Shown here piece after piece: positions 39,338 through 46,058 of a stretch of DNA of 46,058 nucleotides. Below the pieces are notes generated by a model. That model saw nothing but the letters and a program-made list of their open reading frames with translations. It was not told the DNA's origin and did not search any database. This DNA is from Flavobacteriaceae bacterium CG_4_10_14_3_um_filter_33_47 (GTDB lineage: Bacteria > Bacteroidota > Bacteroidia > Flavobacteriales > Flavobacteriaceae). The stretch lies in NCBI GenBank assembly GCA_002784145.1, contig PFKE01000117.1, positions 1 to 46,058 on the forward strand. Reading direction: 5' to 3'. The number at the start of each line of letters is the position of its first letter. Position 1 is the stretch's first letter. Both the position numbers and the translations under genes were made by a program.

Positions 39338-39841
39338 ATGAACTCAAATAAATTAATCCTGTTATTAGCCATCATCCCTTTCTTTGCTTTTTCGGCGTTT
39401 CATAAATATTACATAAGCGTTACCCAAGTAGATTACATTCAAGAAAAGCAATCGGTTCAAATTACTTCTCGCATATTTATAGATGATTTTGAAAAAGTGC
39501 TGCGTGAACGATATGATGAGACTATTGTTTTAGCAGACAAAAATGAATCAAAAGAAGTGAATGCATACATTGAACAATATTTAAAAAGCAAGATAAAAAT
39601 CAAAATTAATGATAAAGACATGAATCTTATTTTTATTGGAAAAGAATATGATATGGATTTAATGCAATGTTACATTGAAATTGAGCATGTTAACAATATA
39701 AATTCTATTGAAATATCCAACCAAGTGTTATTTGATGTTTTTGATGAACAACAAAATATGATTAAGACCAAAATTAACAACAAACAGAAAAGCTTTTTAT
39801 TAAATCAAAATAATAAAAAAACAGTGTTAAATTTTAATTAA
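39338..39841 (+). CDS. Exported protein of the DUF6702 type
   Basis: I choose the ATG at 39338, because MNSNKLILLLAIIPFFAFSAF is then a good signal peptide. An upstream in-frame TTG at 39272 would bury it. The mature 145 residues begin HKYYISVTQVDYIQEKQSVQ and continue with ITSRIFIDDFEKVLRERYDE, as in the flavobacterial family that I recall as DUF6702. The predicted role is unknown, in the periplasm. It sits between the paralogue pair and the M1 peptidase, an arrangement I recall in other Flavobacteriaceae. Confidence 0.75.
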   Translation: MNSNKLILLLAIIPFFAFSAFHKYYISVTQVDYIQEKQSVQITSRIFIDDFEKVLRERYDETIVLADKNESKEVNAYIEQYLKSKIKIKINDKDMNLIFIGKEYDMDLMQCYIEIEHVNNINSIEISNQVLFDVFDEQQNMIKTKINNKQKSFLLNQNNKKTVLNFN

Positions 39842-39908
39842 AAAACCAAATAAAACATATTAATTACTTATTTTCGAACGCATTTTTGTACAAATGATTA
39901 AAAAATTG

Positions 39909-39937
39909 TTTGCAAAAAGGTAAAATAGCTACATTTA
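39909..39937 (+). promoter_or_regulatory. Possible promoter of the M1 peptidase gene
   Basis: TTTG at 39909-39912, 17 bases, then TACATTTA at 39930-39937, one base off TAnnTTTG. The start codon follows 14 bases later. Confidence 0.4.
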
Positions 39938-39951
39938 ATATAAAGTTTACA

Positions 39952-42252
39952 ATGAAAAAAATCTCCTTTTGTTTAGTATCATTTTTTTTGATTTCTGCTG
40001 GAATTTTTGCTCAAGAACAAGAGCAAGAGCCAATTAAAGCAAAAACTGGTCACACCAATACCAACAAATTTAAGCAGTTATATGATGAATTTGCAACACC
40101 AAACATGTTCAGAACAGCTTCTGGTGCTCCAGGTCCAGCCTATTATCAACAGCAGGCCGATTATAAAATGGATATTGAAATAGATGATGTAAATGCCAAA
40201 TTATCTGGTAGCGAAACTATTACATATTACAACAATTCTCCAGATGAGCTAAAGTATCTTTGGGTTCAGTTAGATCAAAATATGAGAGCTAAAGACTCAA
40301 AAACACCACTTATTGAAGGTAGTGGATACAGACCTGCAACCACTGCTTCCCGATTTGTAAACGCCTACATGAAAGAACCTTTTGATGGCGGATTTAACAT
40401 TCTTGAAGTTAATGATACCAAAGGAAATGACCTTCAGTACATGATAAACAGAACCATGATGCGAGTGGAATTGCCAGCACCATTAAAATCGGGTGAGCAA
40501 TTTTCGTTTTTTATTAAATGGTGGTACAATATCAACGATCATGTTAAGGATGGCGGTCGATCAGGCTACGAATATTTTCCTGATACGGATAACAGAATTT
40601 ATGTGATGGCTCAATTCTATCCAAGAATGGCTGTTTACAGTGACGTTGAGGGTTGGCAAAATTCTCAATTTTGGGGACGCGATGAATTCGCACTAACTTT
40701 CGGGAACTTTGATGTTAATATTACAGTCCCAGCTGATCATATTTTGGATGGTACAGGTAAGCTTGTTAACAGAAAAGAAGTGTTTTCAAATGATATGATG
40801 GAACGCTTTGAGAAAGCAAAAAAATCATACAATGAACCAGTAAAAATTGTGACCCAAGCTGAGGCAGAAGCTGCTGAAGTTCAAAAAAGCACCAAGAAAA
40901 AAACATGGAAGTTATCCGCTCAAAATGTTCGAGATTTTGGCTTTGCAACTTCACGAAAGTTTATTTGGGACATGATGGCGGTTAAAGTGGGAGGAAAAGA
41001 TGTCATGGCCGTATCGTTATATCCTAAAGAGGGAAATCCTTTGTGGGAAGACTGGTCAACAAAAACAGTGGCAAGTACTTTAATTTCTTATTCCAGAATG
41101 ACTTTTGATTATCCTTACCATAAAGCCATTTCTGTGCATGCACCTATGGGTATGGAATATCCAATGATATGTTACAATTTTGGAAGACCTGAAAAAGACG
41201 GTACCTATAGCGATCGTGTTAAATATGGCATGATGGGCGTTATTATCCATGAGGTTGGTCATAACTTTTTCCCAATGATTGTTAATAGCGATGAACGTCA
41301 ATGGACATGGATGGATGAAGGCTTAAACACTTTTGTACAGTACATTGCAGAGCAAGATTTTGGCAAAATGTACCCAGCTGCATTATCGCCACAACATAAA
41401 GATTTTCCATCCGATAGAGGTCCAGCGCGTATGATTATTCCTTATATGGGAGGAAATCAAGATTTCATAGCACCCATTATGACCAAAGGATTAAATACTT
41501 ATCAATTTGGTAATAACGCGTATGGTAAACCCGCAACAGCTCTTAATATATTAAGAGAAACCGTTATGGGACCAGAATTGTTTGATTATTCATTTAAAGA
41601 ATATGCCCGACGTTGGATGTTTAAACATCCTACACCTGAAGATTTCTTCAGAACTATGGAAGACGCATCTGCTTTTGATTTGGATTGGTATTGGAGAGGT
41701 TGGTTTTACACCACAGATTGGGTAGATATTGGGGTTAAAGAAGTAAAAAAATACTATGTATCTTCTAAACCAAACGAATATGGCAAAAGAATATCACAAA
41801 GGTTTAATATAAAGCCTGAAAGCTTGGTGTATTTGATTGAAGAAGGCAGTGAAGAGTTTGAAGAAAATATGCGTGAATCTAATCCTATGCAAGCTTCGGC
41901 AAGTTTAAAGGAATATTTAATGGATAACTTTACCGAAGAACAAAGAAAGTCCATTAAAAATCCTAAATATTTTTATAGCATTACTTTTGAAAAACCAGGT
42001 GGATTGGTCATGCCAATTATTGTTGAATATACCTATGCTGATGGCACCAAAAAAAGAGAAACATATCCAGCGCAAATTTGGAGATTAAATGATAATGAAG
42101 TGAGTAAAGCCATCGCTTCTGAAAAAGAAATTGTTAGTATAGCTGTTGATCCAGATTTAGAAACAGCGGATATTGATACTTCAAATAACTCATGGCCAAA
42201 AGAAATTAAGCAGAGTGAATTTGATAAGTTTAAAGACAAAATCAAAAATTAA
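39952..42252 (+). CDS. M1-family (gluzincin) metallopeptidase, exported
   Basis: I take the ATG at 39952, giving 766 residues with the signal peptide MKKISFCLVSFFLISAGIFA. An in-frame TTG at 39910 is less likely. The N-terminal part (about 60-280) is the M1 beta-saddle domain. The zinc site is HEVGHN, His433, Glu434 and His437, with the third ligand Glu456 in WMDEGLNTF, 18 residues later. Upstream, PMGMEYPMI stands where aminopeptidases have GxMEN, with Tyr at the Asn place. The C-terminal region ends without a T9SS domain, so it should stay in the periplasm. Its likely role is cleavage of imported peptides. Confidence 0.92.
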   Translation: MKKISFCLVSFFLISAGIFAQEQEQEPIKAKTGHTNTNKFKQLYDEFATPNMFRTASGAPGPAYYQQQADYKMDIEIDDVNAKLSGSETITYYNNSPDELKYLWVQLDQNMRAKDSKTPLIEGSGYRPATTASRFVNAYMKEPFDGGFNILEVNDTKGNDLQYMINRTMMRVELPAPLKSGEQFSFFIKWWYNINDHVKDGGRSGYEYFPDTDNRIYVMAQFYPRMAVYSDVEGWQNSQFWGRDEFALTFGNFDVNITVPADHILDGTGKLVNRKEVFSNDMMERFEKAKKSYNEPVKIVTQAEAEAAEVQKSTKKKTWKLSAQNVRDFGFATSRKFIWDMMAVKVGGKDVMAVSLYPKEGNPLWEDWSTKTVASTLISYSRMTFDYPYHKAISVHAPMGMEYPMICYNFGRPEKDGTYSDRVKYGMMGVIIHEVGHNFFPMIVNSDERQWTWMDEGLNTFVQYIAEQDFGKMYPAALSPQHKDFPSDRGPARMIIPYMGGNQDFIAPIMTKGLNTYQFGNNAYGKPATALNILRETVMGPELFDYSFKEYARRWMFKHPTPEDFFRTMEDASAFDLDWYWRGWFYTTDWVDIGVKEVKKYYVSSKPNEYGKRISQRFNIKPESLVYLIEEGSEEFEENMRESNPMQASASLKEYLMDNFTEEQRKSIKNPKYFYSITFEKPGGLVMPIIVEYTYADGTKKRETYPAQIWRLNDNEVSKAIASEKEIVSIAVDPDLETADIDTSNNSWPKEIKQSEFDKFKDKIKN

Positions 42253-42265
42253 TAATAATTTATCC

Positions 42266-42299
42266 AAAAAGGCCGATTTTTTATAGTCGGCTTTTTTTT
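42266..42299 (+). terminator. Hairpin terminator after the M1 peptidase gene
   Basis: AAAAAGGCCGA (42266-42276) pairs with TCGGCTTTTTT from 42287 on, with one bulged G, followed by T. It starts 13 bases after the stop. Confidence 0.8.
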
Positions 42300-42319
42300 A
42301 TTCTAACCAAAACACTTAC

Positions 42320-42327
42320 TATATTTG
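42320..42327 (+). promoter_or_regulatory. -7 element directly before tatA
   Basis: TATATTTG matches TAnnTTTG and ends only 4 bases before the GTG start. If used, the transcript would begin at or very close to the start codon. Confidence 0.55.
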
Positions 42328-42331
42328 TACT

Positions 42332-42619
42332 GTGATACATCAAGCTACATTTTTATTTATTAGTGGTGCTGAAATAGCCTTTATACTCTTTATTGTAGTG
42401 ATGGTTTTTGGTGCAGATAAGATTCCAGAGATTGCTCGCGGACTTGGGAAAGGCATGCGAACGCTTAAAGATGCTACCAATGATATAAAAAATGAAATCA
42501 CAAAAAGTGCCGATAAAAATGGTATAGATACCAGCATTGTAACCGATGTTAAAAAAGAAATTGACAGAGTAAAGGATGATATTGGTGATTTTACTGGCTC
42601 TGTAAAGCGTAAATTATAG
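42332..42619 (+). CDS. tatA: Twin-arginine translocase subunit TatA/E family
   Basis: TatA polymerises to form the pore for folded proteins. The 95 residues have one transmembrane helix (about 7-27), then the hinge and amphipathic helix FGADKIPEIARGLGKGMRTL and a charged tail. The start is GTG: no ATG lies in frame before the essential helix, and VIHQATFLFISGAEI aligns with the usual TatA N-terminus. tatC is not adjacent. It stops 2 bases before the stop of the convergent methyltransferase gene. Confidence 0.9.
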   Translation: MIHQATFLFISGAEIAFILFIVVMVFGADKIPEIARGLGKGMRTLKDATNDIKNEITKSADKNGIDTSIVTDVKKEIDRVKDDIGDFTGSVKRKL

Positions 42620-42621
42620 GA

Positions 42622-43263
42622 TTACTTTTTACGGCTTATGCTTAAGCCGTCTCTTATTGGTAATAAGATCGTTTCTAATCTATCATCTTCCTTTAGTAGT
42701 TTATTGTATTCTAAAAGCGCTTTCGTTGAAACGTCATCAGGCTTTACGGGTTCAACAACTTTTCCACTCCAAAGCACATTATCTGATAATAGGATGCCTC
42801 CAGAATTTAATTTGTCAATAATACTATTAAAGTACAAAGGGTAATTATCTTTGTCGGCATCAATAAAAATAAGGTCAAATGTTTTATCCAAGGTCGGAAT
42901 AATCTCTAATGCATTTCCTAAATGTTGAATCATTTGATGTCCAAATGCTGATTTGTCAAAATACTTTCTTTGGAAATCTACCAATTCTTCATTGATATCA
43001 ATGGTATGTAATTCACCATCATTTTGCATGCCTTCTGCTAAACACAAAGCGGAATATCCTGTATAAGTTCCAATTTCTAATATATGTTTAGGGTTTACTA
43101 ACTTTGAAATCATGCTTAAAAGCCTTCCTTGATAATGACCGCTAAGCATACGTGGTTGTAAAATTTTTTGAAACGTCTCTCTGGTTAGCTTTTGAAGTAG
43201 TTCTGGTTCGTCTTCAGAATGATTAACTACATAATTATCAAGGTCTTCAGGGATAAAATGCAT
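42622..43263 (-). CDS. SAM-dependent O-methyltransferase
   Basis: The 213 residues form a class I SAM methyltransferase of the catechol/caffeoyl-CoA type. Motif I is ILEIGTYTGYSALCLAEG, followed by LHTIDINEE, LIFIDADKDNYPLYF for metal binding and LSDNVLWSGKV. The family includes enzymes methylating catechols and a tRNA wobble hydroxyuridine (TrmR), so the substrate is open. Its ATG overlaps the stop of the upstream decarboxylase gene by one base (TGATG), so translation is probably coupled. Confidence 0.88.
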   Translation of the reverse strand: MHFIPEDLDNYVVNHSEDEPELLQKLTRETFQKILQPRMLSGHYQGRLLSMISKLVNPKHILEIGTYTGYSALCLAEGMQNDGELHTIDINEELVDFQRKYFDKSAFGHQMIQHLGNALEIIPTLDKTFDLIFIDADKDNYPLYFNSIIDKLNSGGILLSDNVLWSGKVVEPVKPDDVSTKALLEYNKLLKEDDRLETILLPIRDGLSISRKK

Positions 43264-44345
43264 CAGGACTGTATTCTATGTATTAGTTTTTGTTTTCCTT
43301 CTTCATCATCGCCACAAAGCCATTGAATAACATTGTCTTGCCAGATTGCGTCACGTTCTGTTTCGCTAATAATGTGTCGTTCCATGGCAAGATCTAATAA
43401 TTTTCCAGGATAGGACGATTGCTTGATACTTTCCATTTCACCTAATGGATATGGATCATCTAAGCCCATTAGTACTTGTTTTGATCCTTGATTTTTAATT
43501 AATAACTCTAACGAACCCGTATCATGAACCAAGGTATCAAAGAATATATTTTTATGTCCTACTGCTTTTCTTGGGTGATGTTTTCCTTCAAACAAATCGG
43601 GTCTTCCATCAAATCCTTGAATCCGTCTTCCTAAATTAATTTGCGCTAATTGACCTCCATGCGCAAAACAAGATCTCATGTTTGGGTATTTTTCCTGATA
43701 GCCATTTAAGGTCAAAAAATGATAAGCATCAGCGCATTGGGCCAACATCCAAATTAGGTGAAATCTCCAAGACGTATTTTCCAGTTTTATAAACTTTTCA
43801 CCATCATATGGGTGAATTTCTAAGGCTAAATTATATTGATTGGCCAGTTCAAAAATAGGCTCATTTTCTTCATCAAAAATGCAACGCCATGTGCCAATGG
43901 TATCCATATAGTGGGTAGGTAAACATAAAAGCTGCATGCCATGGGTTTCTACACATCGCTCAATTTCCCAACAGGCACTTCTGACAAATCCGGGGTGAAC
44001 CACAAAACCACAGGTGAATTTACTGGGATTTTCATGTTGGATACGTGCATTAAAATCGTTTTGAAAACGAAGTGCTTGTTTCATTTCTTCAACACGTAAC
44101 CCATTACCATACAATTGAGATAAATTTAAGACAACGGCATGATCAATGTTAAAGCGCTCCATCCATTCCAATTTTTCATGCAAAAAGAAACTAGAATCAG
44201 TTACAGGCCTGCTCCAATCTTTTTGAAGCATGAATTTTCTATCCTTATCTACCCAAAAAATACCTTTTTCACGCATGAAATCAGGGATTTCTTCCGGATA
44301 AGGCAATAAATGGGAGTGGCCGTTTATTCTAAGTTTAGGTGTCAT
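43263..44345 (-). CDS. Aminocarboxymuconate-semialdehyde decarboxylase-like amidohydrolase
   Basis: ACMSD removes CO2 from 2-amino-3-carboxymuconate 6-semialdehyde, the product of the dioxygenase encoded just upstream. The 360 residues have the metal site His10 and His12 (NGHSHLLP), His178 in EIHPYDG, His229 in CFAHGG and the Asp pair 296-297 in GLDDPYP. These fall close to the positions known for ACMSD (9, 11, 177, 228, 294). The gene lies 6 bases after the 3-hydroxyanthranilate dioxygenase gene, which strongly supports this function. It diverts the pathway away from quinolinate and NAD. Confidence 0.88.
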   Translation of the reverse strand: MTPKLRINGHSHLLPYPEEIPDFMREKGIFWVDKDRKFMLQKDWSRPVTDSSFFLHEKLEWMERFNIDHAVVLNLSQLYGNGLRVEEMKQALRFQNDFNARIQHENPSKFTCGFVVHPGFVRSACWEIERCVETHGMQLLCLPTHYMDTIGTWRCIFDEENEPIFELANQYNLALEIHPYDGEKFIKLENTSWRFHLIWMLAQCADAYHFLTLNGYQEKYPNMRSCFAHGGQLAQINLGRRIQGFDGRPDLFEGKHHPRKAVGHKNIFFDTLVHDTGSLELLIKNQGSKQVLMGLDDPYPLGEMESIKQSSYPGKLLDLAMERHIISETERDAIWQDNVIQWLCGDDEEGKQKLIHRIQS

Positions 44346-44351
44346 AAAAAT

Positions 44352-44885
44352 TTAGTCAATTTTCACTTTTTTTGGAGGCTCCATGGTTTTTCCACAATTA
44401 GGACAAGTACGTTTCTCTAAATCGCCATAATACTTGTCGAAAATTTTAGGCATGTCGGTTTCAATGTTTTTTACAGTAAAATCTTCTTCATAGAGTTTGG
44501 TAACACAATGTTCACAAAACCAGAGTAGGGCATCACGCATGCCTTCGGGACGTTTGTATTCAATAACCAAACCAACGGTGTTTGCGCCACGTTGTGGTGA
44601 GTGTGGCACTTTTGGCGGCAATAGATAAATATCACCTTCTTTAATATGCACATCTTTTGGTGTGCCTTTGTCAATTATTTTTAAAACGATATCGCCTTCT
44701 ATTTGATAGAAAAATTCAGGCGTTTCATTGTAATGATAATCTTTTCTGTTATTGGGTCCGCCAACGACCATGACAATAAAATCGCCATCTTTCCAAACCA
44801 CTTTATTGCCAACTGGTGGTTTAAGTAAATGTCGGTTTTCTTCAATCCAAGCTTTAAAATTTAATGGCGAAACTAGTTTACTCAT
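44352..44885 (-). CDS. 3-hydroxyanthranilate 3,4-dioxygenase
   Basis: This cupin enzyme opens the ring of 3-hydroxyanthranilate in the kynurenine branch of tryptophan catabolism. The 177 residues carry the iron ligands His51 and Glu57 (KDYHYNETPEFFY) and His95 (PKVPHSPQRG), with Arg47 and Arg99 as likely substrate contacts. A second, rubredoxin-like iron site is present in the C-terminal tail: Cys124 and Cys127 (FCEHC) with Cys161 and Cys164 (CPNC). That is the bacterial homodimer type. The symbol nbaC/kynC is used for such genes elsewhere. It leads the operon. Confidence 0.95.
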   Translation of the reverse strand: MSKLVSPLNFKAWIEENRHLLKPPVGNKVVWKDGDFIVMVVGGPNNRKDYHYNETPEFFYQIEGDIVLKIIDKGTPKDVHIKEGDIYLLPPKVPHSPQRGANTVGLVIEYKRPEGMRDALLWFCEHCVTKLYEEDFTVKNIETDMPKIFDKYYGDLEKRTCPNCGKTMEPPKKVKID

Positions 44886-44901
44886 GTGTATTTTATTTTT
44901 G

Positions 44902-44964
44902 TGCGTGTCCCCTTTGGGTCTGAATTTAGGTGCTACAAAGTAGCTCGCTTTTATCCCTCACGCA
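44902..44964 (-). ncRNA. Structured element upstream of the 3-hydroxyanthranilate dioxygenase gene
   Basis: On the minus strand, TGCGTG (44964-44959) and CACGCA (44907-44902) form an outer 6-bp stem. They enclose hairpin GCTAC-TTT-GTAGC (44944-44932) and hairpin CCC-AAA-GGG (44918-44910, approximate). A three-way junction results. The 3' end lies 17 bases before the start codon. It resembles dispersed elements with GCGTGAGGGAT...GGGACACGC that I recall in flavobacteria. Whether it is a repeat, an RNA or a regulator is open. Confidence 0.4.
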
Positions 44965-45014
44965 GAATTAGTATAAAGTTACAAACTTTTTGTTTGGTTC
45001 CATCAAACTAAAGA

Positions 45015-46058
45015 TTATTCAGAAATAACAAACGTTTTTCTTTCTGGTCCAATGCCTTTTAAGGTTAATGATTTCCATGTCTTGGGTAAAATTGGATTTT
45101 TTTGAATGATACCATCATCACTTATATCAAGACCACCAAAACCAAATAAAACGACTTGTAACATCCCGCCAGCACCAGTTGCAAAATAAGGGTTGTTGCT
45201 GGTTGCAGCTTCTGCTAAGGCTCCAAAAGGTGGTCGTTTATTCGGTTCATAGCTTCTTTTGAATAATCTATAGGCCTCTTCGGCGTTTCCAAGTCTTGCA
45301 TATAACACGGCAAAAACGGATTGTCCCATGGCTGGCCCTTCTTCAGCTAGTTTAGGTTCGTAATATTTTAGATCTTTTTTAATGGTTTCTTCATCAGAAA
45401 TAACGTGTAAGGGATACGACAAAAGGTTAACATCGGCTTGTTTTATGATAGCACCATCATAGTTGCTATGTTCCATGGTAGTGCCATCAGGAAATTGATG
45501 TATTTTAATATGGGAGGCTACCTTAGCCCAATCTGGATTCGGAAACTCACCAACGTTGTTGGCCGCTTCTGTGGCAAATTCTAAAGCCGTTATTGCAGAG
45601 CCATTGGTAAAGGCATTATCATCTACGTTTGGAGCAAACTCGTTGGCACCAACCACATTTTTTATACTATAACTCCCATCATTATTTAAAACCGATCTGC
45701 TAACCCAATAATCTGCAATCTCTTTCATCATGGGATAACCGCGTTTTTTTAACCATTCTTTATTTTGGGTAACACGGTAGTAATTCCAAAAAGCTATTGC
45801 CACATCTGCAGTAATATGATGTTCAAAGGTACCGGTAAGTGCCCAAGCTGGGGTTGCTTCTTCTCCTGTATCATCACTTTCCCAAGGAAACATGGCTCCT
45901 TTATAGCCAAAATTGATGGCTTTTTCTTTAGCTTTATTAATTCTGTCTGATCTGTAATTGACTAATGAACGTGCAATGTCCTGATTTAACATTAATAGTG
46001 GAGGAAACATCCAGAGTTCTGTATCCCAAAAAATATGACCATTGTAGTTTTGAGATGA
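45015..46058 (-). CDS. GH65-type glycoside hydrolase/phosphorylase, N-terminus missing
   Basis: The frame is open from the right edge. The visible 347 codons are the catalytic and C-terminal part of an (alpha/alpha)6 barrel protein. It begins with NYNGHIFWDTELWMFPPLL, the conserved GH65 segment. GANEFAPNVDDNAFTN holds the likely catalytic Glu. The end, VLFGFGGLDISDDGI, fits the C-terminal beta-sheet domain. GH65 members act on trehalose, maltose, kojibiose or glucosyl-galactose, so the substrate is not decidable. The N-terminal beta-sandwich domain lies outside the window. It precedes the kynurenine genes on the same strand. Confidence 0.85.
   Translation of the reverse strand, partial: SSQNYNGHIFWDTELWMFPPLLMLNQDIARSLVNYRSDRINKAKEKAINFGYKGAMFPWESDDTGEEATPAWALTGTFEHHITADVAIAFWNYYRVTQNKEWLKKRGYPMMKEIADYWVSRSVLNNDGSYSIKNVVGANEFAPNVDDNAFTNGSAITALEFATEAANNVGEFPNPDWAKVASHIKIHQFPDGTTMEHSNYDGAIIKQADVNLLSYPLHVISDEETIKKDLKYYEPKLAEEGPAMGQSVFAVLYARLGNAEEAYRLFKRSYEPNKRPPFGALAEAATSNNPYFATGAGGMLQVVLFGFGGLDISDDGIIQKNPILPKTWKSLTLKGIGPERKTFVISE

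Overview
The window is a chromosomal segment of a member of the Bacteroidota, most likely a marine Flavobacteriaceae. The evidence is the AT-rich sequence, promoters of the Bacteroidota type (TTTG, about 19 bases, then TAnnTTTG), the near absence of Shine-Dalgarno sequences, a subtilase with a type IX secretion (T9SS) C-terminal sorting domain, a Cys-Asp-rich surface-type lipoprotein, and flavobacterial gene content. The species cannot be named from the sequence. I see no insertion sequence, prophage or CRISPR array.

Layout. (1) 1-1552, minus: an Omp85/TamA-like outer-membrane protein whose C-terminus lies off the left edge, divergent from the ribosomal array. (2) 1861-19143, plus: one long str-S10-spc-alpha array in the order rpsL, rpsG, fusA, rpsJ, rplC, D, W, B, rpsS, rplV, rpsC, rplP, rpmC, rpsQ, rplN, X, E, rpsN, rpsH, rplF, rplR, rpsE, rpmD, rplO, secY, infA, rpmJ, rpsM, rpsK, rpsD, rpoA, rplQ. 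There is no tuf after fusA and no adk or map between secY and infA. A textbook promoter precedes rpsL, and a terminator-like hairpin lies unexpectedly between rpsJ and rplC. (3) 19333-30351, plus: central metabolism and biogenesis genes, mostly single units separated by clear hairpin terminators. They are an unrecognised exported protein, carA, eno, two adjacent citrate synthases of different lineages, an arginine-deiminase-family enzyme, pyrG and yidC. (4) 30422-36638: a MORN-repeat protein, a three-FAS1-domain lipoprotein (minus), mnmA, a T9SS subtilase and a nitronate-monooxygenase-like flavoprotein. (5) 36733-42619: tRNA-Gly(TCC), a convergent peptidase E, then a cell-envelope group (two paralogous carboxypeptidase-regulatory-like exported proteins, a DUF6702-type protein, an M1-family metallopeptidase) and a TatA protein. 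(6) 42622-46058, minus: an operon for 3-hydroxyanthranilate dioxygenase, an ACMSD-like decarboxylase and an O-methyltransferase, preceded by a partial GH65-type glycoside hydrolase.

The array supplies ribosome, RNA polymerase alpha and Sec translocon parts in one block. CarA and PyrG are pyrimidine-pathway enzymes, enolase and the citrate synthases belong to glycolysis and the TCA cycle, and YidC and SecY act together in membrane insertion. Nothing here is clearly a novel system. The observations most worth checking are the adjacent eukaryotic-type and bacterial-type citrate synthases with a dyad-rich upstream region, the structured insert inside the S10 operon, a small folded element before the 3-hydroxyanthranilate dioxygenase gene, and a perfect 15-bp inverted repeat abutting the FAS1 lipoprotein promoter.
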